This document shows positions 42,605-54,999 of a stretch of 63,108 nucleotides of DNA, in pieces. Position numbers and translations under genes: made by a program. Location: the NCBI GenBank assembly GCA_000729835.1, contig JFHB01000182.1, positions 1-63,108 on the forward strand, written 5' to 3'. The stretch is from Atkinsonella hypoxylon (lineage: Eukaryota; Ascomycota; Sordariomycetes; Hypocreales; Clavicipitaceae). Numbering within the stretch: position 1 is the stretch's first letter; every line of letters begins with the position of its first letter. Below the pieces are notes generated by a model, which saw nothing but the letters and a program-made list of their open reading frames with translations, was not told the origin of the DNA and did not search any database.

Positions 42605-45600
42605 TTATAGTTAAATATAACTAGTTTTTGTTAATTGTTTTTATTGTTTTCGATTTTTAACTGTTTTTTCGTTGCTTTTCGATTTTTTAAGTGTTTTTAT
42701 TGCTTTTATAAGCTAGCTAGAAAGCTCTAGTAACTTAATAAATTGTTAATGCTTTTGAATAGTAAGAGGCTTAGTTAGGCTATCTGCTAGCATCTAATTT
42801 ATATTAATATAACTAACCTTAGCTATACCTTTACGAATCTTTTCCCTAATGTAGTTAAACTTCAAAAGGGTGTACTTAGTCCTACTATACAACGTTAGGT
42901 TGTAAGCAGTAACTATAGCGCCTTAATTATTACACCTAATAGGAATAGGAGGGGTTAAAGGTAGCTTTATCTCCTTAAAAAGGCTGTAGAGCCACTCTAA
43001 TTCCCTAATAGCTTTAGATAATGCATTAGATTCTGCTTCTAAAGTGGAAAGAGCAATAGTACTAGCTTTCTTCGATTTCCAGCTAATAGGTCCACCAGCT
43101 AGCTTATATAGATAAGTATAGGTTGATTTAGAAGAGACTTTATCACCAGCAAAATCGCTATCGCAATAACTAAGGAGGGTCTTTAAGACTTCTTTACAAC
43201 TAATAGTAGTATTAGAAGACTTTTTAGAGGAAGACCCTACTAAAGAGTGTAGACTAGAACGCTTATAAACGATAGTAAAGCTTCTAGTACTACCTAAGTA
43301 CTGAAGGAGGTGCTTAGAGGCGTTTAGATGCTCTATATAGAGCTTAGCTAGGAATATTAATAGCTACTGAACAGAAAAAGCAATATTAGCCCTAGTTAGC
43401 AACATAAGGTACATTATAGTGCCTATTATGCTCTAATAAAGCTTATAATTGGATTTTAAGAGAGGTTTTGTAACTAGTTGCTTTAGGATTCCCAGCTGTA
43501 TAGGGATAGAAGCCGGCTTAGCATCTAGCATTTTAAATCTTTCTAGGGCTTTAAGGATATATTAAGATTAGTGGATTTTAATAGACCTTTTAGACCTATT
43601 ACGGGTGATTTGTACACCTAGAAAGAATTCTGCTGGTCCTCTATCTTCTATTAGATAAGCTTTATATAATAGCTTCTTTAGCTTGTTGATATAGCTTAGA
43701 TTTAGACTAATTAGAAGACAGTTATCTACGTAAGTAGCAATATATGTAGATATAGCTGGGTTATAAAAGACTGCTGGGTCTAATATAAGAGGTTTAAATC
43801 TATGCTTTTGAAGTAATTCTGTTAGAATTTGCTGCTATTCTTTAGGACTTTGCTTTAAACTATAGAGGGATTTTTCTAGCTTAATTACTTGCTCTTTAGA
43901 GGGCTTGTAATTACAGCTTTTTAGTAGCTTAGCTACTAATAGCGTTGCTTCTGCAAATTTAACGAATCTATCTAGGATTTCTATATAAATAGCTTCCTTT
44001 AGCTTGCTATTTAAAAACGCTTCTATAAAGTCGATTTATTTAACTTCCTAGTTATTAAAAGCTGCAAGAGCTAATAATATACGCTAGCTAGGAGGAATAC
44101 TAGTTGCAGCAAAGGTCTCTAGGTAATCTTAACCTTCTATTTGCATAAATCCCTTAGTAACAAGGCAGGCCTTATATTTAATAGGATTATTTTCTTTATC
44201 CTTTTTAAGCCTATAAACAAGCCTATTCTTTAGAACTCTTTAGTCCTTAGGTACTTGGTCTTTCCCTATAAATTTAAAGGTTCCAGCAGCTAATAGCTGC
44301 TTAAATTCGCTATAGGTAGCTTCTATCCAATGCTGCTTAGCAGAGCTTTTTAGGGCTTGCTTCTATATATTAGGAAGTTTATCCTTACTATTAGAAGTAA
44401 TAGCTGCTTTAGTCCTTGCCTTAAAGCATAGATCCTTGATTAAGGAAAATATATCTCCATCTAAATCTATAGCATCAGCATCAATAGATTTAGCTTCAGC
44501 TTCTATAGGTTCTATATTAGCCTAAGGGGCTTCTATAGATATAGGGGCTTTAGGGGCCTCTACAGCTTCTATAGGGTTGCTTAGTAGAAGAGCTTAATCT
44601 ACAGGTTCTAGTGGATAATTCGGCACATCTAGATGACTAGGATAAGGATACTTAGGGGTATAATTATCCACTAATTTATCGATTTCTCCCTCTAAAGGAT
44701 TATTCACTATAGAACTAATAGGAACCTTAGGGATGCCCTAAGAAATAGGGCCTATTCCTTCTATAATTTTAACGAAGCTAGTCTTAATAACAGCTCGTTT
44801 AGAGGGGATATATATTAGATATACATTAGAACTAAGCGTAGCTAAAAGTCTACTAGGAATAGTTCTTTTAGCTAGTTTCTGCAACCTAGATCGTTGTTCT
44901 AAAGGAATTAGAACTTCATAATAGGAGCCTATAGCCCTTATTTTAGTAAAATCAGGCTTATAGGTCTTAGAAGGCTCTAAATTAGCTAGATATAGCTGTT
45001 TAGGACTTAGTGGTTTAGTACTATTTGCAGTAGTATTAACTAAATCCACTATAGCAGGAAGGATGTAAGACTATAGATACAGAGGTAATTGTAACCACTG
45101 TAGGGTAGCACGTAAACGGTCTAGAAGTACCCTTATAGCTCTCTCTATTAGCCTATTTTGTTTGTAAATATAGGGGCAAGAGGTGCTAAAGTAAATACCC
45201 TTAGAAGATAGCTAAGCTTGCAACTTAGTATTAATTTCTGTACTACTATTAAAATGAAGATGTTTAGGGTAGCAGTTATACTAGTTCTTTAATTCCTTAA
45301 AGAAGCCTTTAATACAGCTATAGAGAGTAGAACCCTCTTTATTAGCTAGATTAAAAGACTACTTATACCGTAATTTTCTATTAATTAGAAAAAGAACTAG
45401 AGGCCTTTTGTTGTGCAGTATAGGCTCTATTTTAACGGTATCTCCCTCTATAATATCTAAATATCTAGGGGGGTTAGGAATAGCATGCTTGCTAGGTCTT
45501 CTAACAGCTTTAGCTTAATTGTAAGCTAGGCAGTTAAAATCCTTTTCCTTGATTTTCGAAAAATCAGGGATTCCTTTAGTAATAGAAGCAGTCTTCTTTA

Positions 45601-47965
45601 GTAAAGGGAGTCCTATATGCCCTAATCTAACGTGCTAAGTAGCAGCTAATTCTAGGAGCTTCTTATAGGAAGAAGAAGCTATAGGGTTACTAGAATTATT
45701 ATTAGAGCTAGCTTCCTGTTGCTCCCTATCTTGCTAGATCTCTTAAGAACCATGGGCCTTATTTAAGGGATCTAGACGGCTACTTCCTCCAATATCTAGC
45801 AACTTAGGATTTAGACCTTCTAAATCCCTGTTATTTAAAGGAATCTAACTAGGAGCCCGTTTAGGAACTAGGGCTAATGGCTCTATAGCATTGTTATTGG
45901 TATTATCTGCTTCTTCTTCTTTAAAGTTAGATAATTCCTTGATTCGGCTATATTCCTCTAGATTAAAACTAGGCTGTTGAGGGATTTAAACCTCTATAGG
46001 ATAACTAGCATTATAACCGCTATTATAACTATTGCTAGCTAGAAATCCTATATAAGAGAGATTAGCGTGGTTTTTAGACACTCTAGGGGTCTCTTGCCCC
46101 TTAAGCTGTAAGAAGAAACCATGCTTTTTGGGATTTAGAAGCCTACAGCAGCTTCTATTAGCTAGAAATAGCTAATTTCTAAGGAGAGTGCCCCCTGTTA
46201 AATAGTGCTTTAGACCACTAATTAGGTTGGTATCTAAACCTAGGCAATATAGAGCATCCTTTAGAGCTAAAGGCCTGTATTTAGCTAGATTTGTACTAAC
46301 TAGTACCTAGAATACAGCAGTTCCCTGTCCTTTAGGATAAATAGGACCTCCTCTAGTAGCAATAGGCGCGGTTTTACCCTTTTTTATAGGCTTAAAAGTC
46401 CTAAAAAATGCCTTATTGTTAACTATATAACAGGTAGAACCTGTATTGTATAGTAGGGAGTTTTTAATTATTCCGTTAAAGTAATTAAAAGAAGGGGTAT
46501 TATTACTAGTAGTACTAGTATCACTAGTAGTGGATTCTGTATCTAAATCGTAAGAATCATCACTACTAGAACTACTAGATTCACTATTGGAATCTATAGT
46601 ATCCTAGTTGCTAGTAGATAGGTTATAACAACCTATAGCAAAAGCAGCTTCTCTATCCTTATTCCCAGAATTTTTGTTACTTCTTCTTCGGCCCTTCCAC
46701 TTCTTCTTATTCTTAGAGGCTTTATCTGTATCTTTAGAGGCATTAGAATCATTAGAATTAGAATCGGAATTCTTCTTCTGATTAGGAGGATTCTTTCTTT
46801 AGTTAGCTTTATTATTATTATTAGAACTATTAGAGTTAGAAGCTTTATAACTAAGAGCTTTAGATATAGAGGAGCTTTTATCTCTTTGTTCTTCTAATAA
46901 ATTAGCCATAAGGAACTGTAAATTCAGCATTTTTACAGATAGACCTTGTGCTCTAGCAGCTCTAATAGAATATTGCTGCCTTTTAGCCCAGCTAGGGAAG
47001 GTCTTCTTTAAAGCATTAATATAATAATTTACCTAGTCGATAGGATCAATAGCTACACTATAGAGCTGTAATCTAGCTAGTAAATTATTAAATTCAGCAT
47101 TAAAGGCCTCTAAAGATCCCTTATAGTTCGAAAACGATAAGTTGTAATAACTAGTATATAGCGTACTACGTTGTATTTCAGCACTCTGCGAATACTGCCT
47201 AACTAGAACGTTATAGGCATCTACAGGGGACTTATGCTAGCTTATAGCAGCTTAAGGTCTAGATTAGCAACTATCTCTTATAATTATAAGGATAATAGCT
47301 TGCTCTAAATCCACTAATGTACTAGCTATACTAGGATTATTAATAAATTAAGGGAATCCTAGTGCCCTAAATTAAATAGTTAAAGCTTGCTTCTACTGTT
47401 TAAAATTTTTAGGGCCTTTTAGCTTAGCAGCCTCTAGAATAGAGTGGACCTTCTTATTTAACTCTTTTATAGTGCCTTCATTAAAAGCAGGCAGAAAAGT
47501 AGCACTATTAGAGGAACTAGAAGGTTTAGGGACTTTAAAAGAGACTTTAGAAGTCTTAGAAGTAATAGGATCTGCTTTAGGAGACCCTATAGAGAGTTTA
47601 CCTATAGATGTAATTATAGTATCTAATTTACTTAGTAAATCAGCTATATTACCTTCATTTTAGCTTTATTTTGCTTTACTATGCCTAATGAATCTATTTA
47701 GGGTCTCTTGTTGCTTATCTATTTGAGCTTTTAGATCAGCTTGTACATTATGGACTTACACTACTCTTTTAGAAGCTAATCTAGCTTCTTTTAGAGCCTT
47801 CTTAGCTGTATAATCTTCTTTATTAGAAGAGAAATCTACTGGCTAAGGGGGGGACCTTACTGGACTAGGAAAGCTAGTAGCAGCAGCTAGATTAGCTGGT
47901 GTACTAGAACTACTACCCCTTTTAGGGCTTGTGCTCTTTCCCTTGCCTGTTCCTTTCGGTGCTAT
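42605..47965 (-). pseudogene. Copia-2 gag-pol polyprotein, inactivated by premature stops
   Basis: A single frame of 1787 codons, in phase from the altered start (TAT on plus at 47963-47965) to the TAA at 42605-42607. The domain order equals Copia-1. The active site YVDN is at 43721-43732. The longest stop-free piece I can support is 44738-45049 (integrase C-terminal part, ending with KTSFVKIIEG). Stops fall at different Trp/Gln codons from Copia-1 in several places, so the two copies were mutated independently. Small in-frame length changes, for example near 43200-43240 and 45670, also separate them. Confidence 0.92.
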
Positions 47966-48919
47966 TTTAAGGGTTTAAAAAGTAGCTAATTTAACGCTCT
48001 TTTATAGCTAATTATAGCTAAATTACAGTGGAAATAGTAGTAAATAACAGTAATAACCTCTACTAGATATTAATAGATTGCTCTATTATAGGCCTAGAAG
48101 TGCCCTATATCTTTAGAAATTATACTGAGATTTTTCTCCAATTTCTTTCGTAATAGGTATAACGGGCTCTAAAGGCTGCGTTATATCGCGATCTATATAC
48201 GCATACAATTTATATAGCAGACTAGATTGACAAGCGGTCGCGAGGGGCATAAAACATAGGTTCCAGCTATTTTTAGCCAAAAAATTCAGGAGATTCTTCT
48301 CTAATTAGGTTCTAATAAATTAGTGGAGACCTAGGTACAGCTAATTTAGGGATATCCAGCTAATTCCCACTTCAAAATCCCGACCGGTGGGATTACTACA
48401 CAAATTAATTCTGCGACTGAAAACACAGGAATATCCAACAGCGATAAGAGCTGTTAGGCGTGCACTACAAATTGTAGTATAGCTAGTAACAGAGGTGCAC
48501 AGGGTGCACAATATAACAACAACGAGCGATGCAGTGCAGCGCTGAGCTTATTTCTTAATAGAAATAATTGATTAGGCAGTGCCTAATAAAACGATTTACA
48601 GTGCAAATATAATGTGTGTAGATGTGTATATTTTGATGTTGCGCAACAATAGAACCTAGCTATTAAGAATAGCTTTAAAAGTGTGTATGCACTAGGTGCA
48701 TAGAATTAGTGCAGGAGGCATAGGGTAGGCAGAATAAAAACACTAGTATAGTGGCTGGCGATGTATGTGCAGCAGGTATTAATAGCTTCCAGCAAGCTAC
48801 TAATGGCAGCGATAGCTGCTAGCGCAGGTTACAATATAGCTTCTAGTGGGTAATACAGTACACAATAGTAGATTTCAGCGGGCTAACAGCTTGCAGATAG
48901 GTCTTCCAGGCTTATAACC

Positions 48920-49617
48920 TATTGAAAATAATAGGGATTACAGGACTAGATATCTAAGAGGGTAGTGGTCTCTTAGATTTAGCACCTGTAATTGCTCCTA
49001 GCAATTATTACGTAGTGGAAGCAGCAGCAGCCTAAATTAAGCTGTAGTGTATAGTACTAGATCACGTAGAGGCAATAGATAACTGTAATAGTAGTATCTT
49101 TATATTGAGAGCGCTGTAACGAACAAGTTAGTGAGGGTAGGATCTTAAATCTTTCTAGTCCCTTATAGACCTACTAACTATATTAGCAGGCTGTAGTTAC
49201 TAGAAGGGGCTTGTAGGCTACTTTATAATTTCCGCAAAAAGATTTACTATATAAAAACAAAAAAATTAACTTACAGCTATACAAACGAGACGCCTATGTG
49301 CATAATTTAACAAATTCCACTAATAACAAGCAACCCTTATAAGCAACTCTATCCAACAATTATACTATTAGATAGCCCTAATTCTTAGCTTTCGAATAGT
49401 ATACTTCTTGAATTTCTACTATTGCTAGTTGTGGAGAAAATCGCAGTTAAAGTTAACTATAGGTTAGGCAACTTTGCCTTAGTTAAATCTAGATGTTTGC
49501 ATCTAGTAACAACGATATCTCTACTAAAAATCAACGTAACAAGACCTAATAAGGGTCACGTGATAGAGCAACTAGTAGGCATAAAAATAGGCTATACAGG
49601 GTAGCTTATTTTTAACA
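48920..49617 (-). mobile_element. 5' LTR of Copia-2
   Basis: 698 bp, TATTGAAAATAA to TTTTTAACA on plus. The internal side (ATAACC before it) matches the primer-site side of Copia-1. Confidence 0.93.
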
Positions 49618-52171
49618 TTATTATTTAATATTAGTAAGTAGAGGTTATATATTAACGTAACTATACTTAAATTATTATAGTAGTAGCAGAAGTATATAGA
49701 CTACTAATATATACCTACTTTAGCGATTCTATATAAAGGCTTAATTACTTCTATTACTATATTATAGAGATATAGGTGTTTAATTTAGTTAGGAAGTTAT
49801 ATAATAATTAATCTATTTAAATTAGTGTTAAATTGTATATAAGCCTATATAATATTGTAGATCTATAAGATAATATTGCGTTTTTAGAGAGATAGAGCTA
49901 GTGCTACAATTAAGCGTTAACTAGCTCATTAAATTATTAGGGATTGCGTTAAAATTAATAATTTATTGCTGTTATTATATCTTTAGATAACTAGTCTTAA
50001 CTTTTTATATAGCAATATAGTTCCTTTTCCTTTAACTTCTTAAACTATATAAGATTTAAAGATACAGCTAATATATATAGTAAGGTTAAATTTAACGAAT
50101 TAGAAGACATTTCTAGCTAGTAGTACGTTAATTTTAGCTTAGTTAAATGCTTTAAATAGAGCACCTTTTGCTGTAATCTTATTGTTTTTCCTTAGTTATA
50201 TAGCTAGGTTGTAGTCTATTGTCTTTTTTGCAGAAAGGAAAATTTTATTACTAAATTTATACAGCAATATAGAAGTAGGATTAATATTACTACTAGGATT
50301 AAGATTATAAGGACTACTAGTAGTTAGGCTAGAAATAGTAATATATCTATTTAGTTTATTATTAAAAGTAGAGGAATTTTATATAAAATTAATTAGAATA
50401 GAAAGAGAGTTCTTTCTTAGTCTTCTAGAACCTCTTTTCTATATTAGGTTTAGATTAATTAGTTGCTTTACCTTTAAAGGTCTTTCTCTCTTCTTTAGTA
50501 AAATAGAATTGCTTTTAGGTAGAGATTCTATATTGCTTTTATTAGGTATAACGTTAGAAACAGTAGAATAATTGTTAAATTTATTGTTATTATAGTAGTA
50601 GAGTTTTATAATAGTTATACAAAAACGAATAGAGCTATAAGGCATTTATATAGTGCATTCCTTGCTATCTATAGTAAGCAGCTTATAGAGGCCTTACTAG
50701 CCTTCTTTTTTACGCTATATATACACTTCTAACTGTAGAGATAGTAAATACATTAGTATTATATTTAGGCTGTTATAAGAGGTAAGAGTATTATAAATTT
50801 GCCTTTATACTAGGTACTTTTAGGCTTTATTAGTAGCTTTATGTAGAATTAAAGCTTTTTATATTACAGAAAGGCTTAAAGGTAAATTATTTATTATATA
50901 GAGGTAGGCACTAAAAACTAATAATATAGGTATAAGAATGTTAGGTTTAGCAGAATTATTAACAGCTTTAACAGCTATCTAAAGCTTTTAATCCTTTATA
51001 ATACTAGTATTAGTGCTTAATTTATCGCTAATAATGTTATAAGCTCTTTATAATAGACTATAGTACTATTTAACTTTACTAATGCTGTTATAGGCTTTAA
51101 TAGGAACTTTATTAACATTAATAAACAACATTTATATATAATAGCGGAATTTAGTAGATATAAAGTTCTTTTTAGTATTATAAACTATTTAGTTAGAAGA
51201 ACCTAGATAGGTATTAATCTAGTATTCTTTTAATATATTCTAGATATTTTATGCTTTCTGCTTTTAGAGTTCTAGAAAGTAGGCTGCCTAGAATAAGGTT
51301 GTAGAATTAACAACATAAAGAATAGGGCTGCTATCTAGGTGCATAATATTAATAAGGATTTTATAGTTAAAGTTATAGTTATTCTTTAGTATAAATTGGA
51401 ATTAACTAGGTAATTTACTGTTAAGTTAGCAGTAGTAGCAGACTTATATAATTCTATTAATAGCGTTATTATTACTAATATCTTTGCCTATATATTATAG
51501 AATCTTCATTAATTGTTATATAGAGAGATGTTTAAATTAACAATAAAGCTAATAGATTTACTTTTTTAACAGAAAGAATGTAGCTGCTTCTATAGCTTCT
51601 AGAGTCTACTATAGATATCCTTATTTCTAGATAATAGAAACCTTTTAATTGCCTTAAATTAGTATGTTTTTAAGGTTGTTAAGCTTTATATATATCTTAT
51701 CTATATTATTAATGCTGTATAGAAATAAGGTGCTTATATTAATTATATAGAATATAATTAAACTAAAGACTATTAGAACTATAATAAAGCTTATTAAAGT
51801 TGCTAATTCTACACTAAATATAATTATATAGTGTTAATTAAATAGATTTATCTTTAGTAAAGGCATTTTCTTTACTAGTGCTTATGCTTAGTTAATTCTA
51901 GCTGTTAATATATCTACTGCTCTAGTATTAAGCAAAATGCCTCTAAATATCTTACTAGAATAACGTTCTTTTAATATATAAGATAATAAATATAATAAGG
52001 GATCTATAGAATTTAATTAATCTTCTGTAAATAGGTCTTTCTTGTATAGAGTATGCTAATAAGCTTCTTCCTTAAGGTTCTAGAAGATAGCTCTATTGTT
52101 TGTAGTTACAGTATTAGTAAAGAATTATATAATTATTAGCTAAGGGGTTTTTCCTTTATTAGCTGTATTAG
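49618..52171 (-). mobile_element. Copia-T: minus-strand Copia pol fragment (protease to RT)
   Basis: On the minus strand, about 51500-52100 carries an aspartic protease-like text (GIL-DTR-A where DTG is expected). About 49900-50250 carries the start of a Copia-type reverse transcriptase (DYNLAI-LRKNN, then GKGTILLYKK and LILTQS). A Lys/Arg/Pro linker is open at 50439-50645. It is cut at 49618 by Copia-2, before the active site, and interrupted after 52171 by Gypsy-H. It may belong to the same family as the LTR-D elements, but the orientation is opposite. Confidence 0.7.
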
Positions 52172-52394
52172 TGTTACGGTGGGATCCGACGTAGGTTTGT
52201 CGGATTCGACAGGTCATGCAATAATTCGTAAGAGGAGTCGTAAGAGTTGCTGTAAGGAGCATCTAGTAATAGTGTTCTAGTAAATAATAGTTAATTGTTC
52301 AATCTAACTACCTAAGTGTTGCTTCTAACTACTTATACATAATTGCGGTTATATGCACTAGTGACCTGCAGGTCTATAGGATTATCCCGTAATA
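52172..52394 (-). mobile_element. 3' LTR of Gypsy-H
   Basis: It keeps CG-rich words (GGATCCGACG, GGATTCGAC) that are TA-converted in the partner LTR (GGATCTAATA, AGATTTAAC). It therefore shows well how RIP struck the two LTRs unequally. Confidence 0.9.
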
Positions 52395-54999
52395 AGTGCT
52401 GCCTCTACAAAAAAGATTAGCTGTTCTAGCTGTTCTAAAAATTAATTGTTAGTTGTTAGAAGGCGTATTAGATTAAACTAAATAACTCGTTAATCTAGCT
52501 GTTATAAAAGGCGTAGAAAGGTAGTTGTTGTTTTATTGCGTAAGCACACGTTGTTGTTGTTGTTGTAGTGCAATCTACAGTGTAGGTTGCTACATTTACG
52601 TATTTTTCTCTGTGCACTTACAATGCCTAAATTACACTTATAATCTAGTAACTATTAAATCTATATATTGAATTAACGGATTTCCTTAAACCTAATAGAG
52701 CGTTAAAGCTTGTTCTATAACCTATATATAAGTAAAGTTGCGCAAAATTATCCTAGACAATATTAAATCCTGTAAATTAATCTTATGTAATAAAGCTAAT
52801 TTATTGAATCTATATAGCACATTCCTTATGTAAGCTTGTTCTACGCAGTGTTAAAAGCATTAAAATTAATCTATATTAAAGCTAATTTTCTGTTAGATCC
52901 CTTTAGTGCATTTCTCTGTATATATACAGCCTGTTCTAATCCTTAAGCATTAGTAATAGCAGTAAATTGTTAGTTAGTTATAGTAAGCTGTTAGTTCTCT
53001 TTAGAAAGTAAAGCTAAAGGATGTTCCTAGCGGCTTTAGGGAGGGTTTTACCTAGAAGGCACTAGTTTTACGCTTAGTAGGTATTTCTATTAGTTTACCT
53101 ACAGCTAGCCTCTTAGTTAGCGTTTTTACCTTAGTTAGCGTTAGCTTTACTGTAGAAGGTATCTCTTATAGAATTAATAGAGAGAAACGCATTAAAGATA
53201 GATTAATTAGAATAAACTAAGTACTTCTTCTACATTAAATAGTACTAAATATATTACTAAAGAGGCTTTATATAGCAATAGGCTAATTAGTTAAGCGTTC
53301 TAAGAAGTCTATATAAATGCAGTTAATTTTATGTTATAGGTATCTATTTTCTGCCTACAGTATATTAATATTGCTAGCAACCTTTAGTAAGGTTTTATTT
53401 TTGTTAATAACGTTATTAATACCTTTATTAAATTAACTTATACTATTTAGTTAATTATATATACTGCAGATAGTAGTCTATAATTTATTAAACTACTTAT
53501 TAGATAAACCTCCTTTAGCCTCTACTTTAACCTAGTTAATCTTTTTATTTAACTTATTAATTTTAGTAATATAGAGGTTAAGTTGCTTCTATATAGCATT
53601 ATTACCTATAGAAGTGTCCTTAAGGTAGGCTTTAATTATTTCTTTAGCGTTAAATTTACACTTCTCCTAAAGAAGACTGTTATACTAGCTCTAGGATTGC
53701 ACCTTAGCTAATAGAATAAAGAGTAAGTCTATACAGCTAATGCTAGCTAAAGCACCTATAATAGTGCTATTAATCCCGCTAAATTTATTAAAGAAGCAGA
53801 TAGTAAGCAACACTACCTATAACAGTAAACCTATAGATAAATCTATAGTAATAGTTTCTTTACCTCTTTTTACTATATTGCTACTATAGTATATAGTAGC
53901 TACTGCTTTTGCCTATATTATACCTCTTCTAGCTACTCTAGCGTTACCTATAGATACCTTAGTATCTTTACCTTTATATTACTAGTTCTAGTGCTTTACT
54001 TTACAGTTATTATAAATTCTAAAGATATATATTACTATATTCTGCTAGAGTAAGTAATATACGTTATCTTTAGAGACCTTAATACTAGTTTTATCTATTA
54101 TACTGCCTTTAAGAGCAAATTTATAGGCATAAGTGTAGATAGCATTTTCTATATTCTATACCTTTTCTTTAGCTCTATTAGTGTAGTAATACTAACTATA
54201 GTCTTCTATAATAGGCTCTACATTAGTAATATTAATGTTATCTTTAATTTCTATAGAAATAGTGCTAGAGATAAACTTATTAACTTTTAGGGTGCCCTTA
54301 GCACTTCTAGGCCTACTAAAAGTGCTATATAGGCAGCAGAAATTAAGTAATATAAGATAAGTTTTAATATTATCTAGCTCTATAGCTACTATATTACCTT
54401 TATAGTTATATTCTTACTCCTTAAACTTAAAACCTTTACTCTTAGCATTAGAACTATTGTTATAATTAATGTATATATTAGAAGCAATATATTCTTCTTT
54501 AGGTTTAAATAGTAGTAGTATTATAGCTTAAGTGTAGTTACTGTTATTATTCTCTTCTTAGAATAGGCTATCTAGGTTTACTAGAATTAATAATTCTAAA
54601 CTACTAAAAGAAAAGAATAATAGTAGTAGATTTTCTATAAAAGGGATAGAAGGGGCTAGAAGTAGCTCTATAGAGGCTAGTTAGTTCTATAGGCTATAGG
54701 AATTTACTCTATAGGTAGTCTATTGCCTTTAGTATAGTATTTTAGTGTTTAACTGTTAAAAGCAGCTAAATAATAGCCTAAGGGGATAGAAAAAGCAGTA
54801 GCTGCAATAGTATTAATAAATTTATAAAGACTTTATAATATATAAAGGTATAAAGAAAAGGTTATATAGTAAAAAGCGTAAAAATTCGTAAAAGTAAAGG
54901 TAAATTTACAGAAAAAGTAGGTTAAAACAATAGTATATAGATTTATAGGTGTTTTCTTCCTAACCTTCTATAATTCTATAATATAGGTTAATTTTAATA
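52395..54999 (-). other. Gypsy-H 3' internal region without recognised domain
   Basis: About 2.6 kb lie between the integrase region and the 3' LTR. 52395-53200 is less mutated, non-coding-looking sequence. The remainder is AT-rich with no frame I can assign. Confidence 0.45.

Larger units (their letters stand above)
41768..49617 (-). mobile_element. Copia-2: second full-length Copia of the Copia-1 family, no TSD
   Basis: LTRs are 41768-42462 (695 bp) and 48920-49617 (698 bp), with the same internal layout and orientation as Copia-1. The bases next to it do not match (AGAAC at 41763-41767, TTATT at 49618-49622). The flanks are also unlike each other: plus-strand gag on the left, minus-strand reverse transcriptase on the right. 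It therefore probably arose by recombination between two copies, or a deletion removed one edge. Confidence 0.93.
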
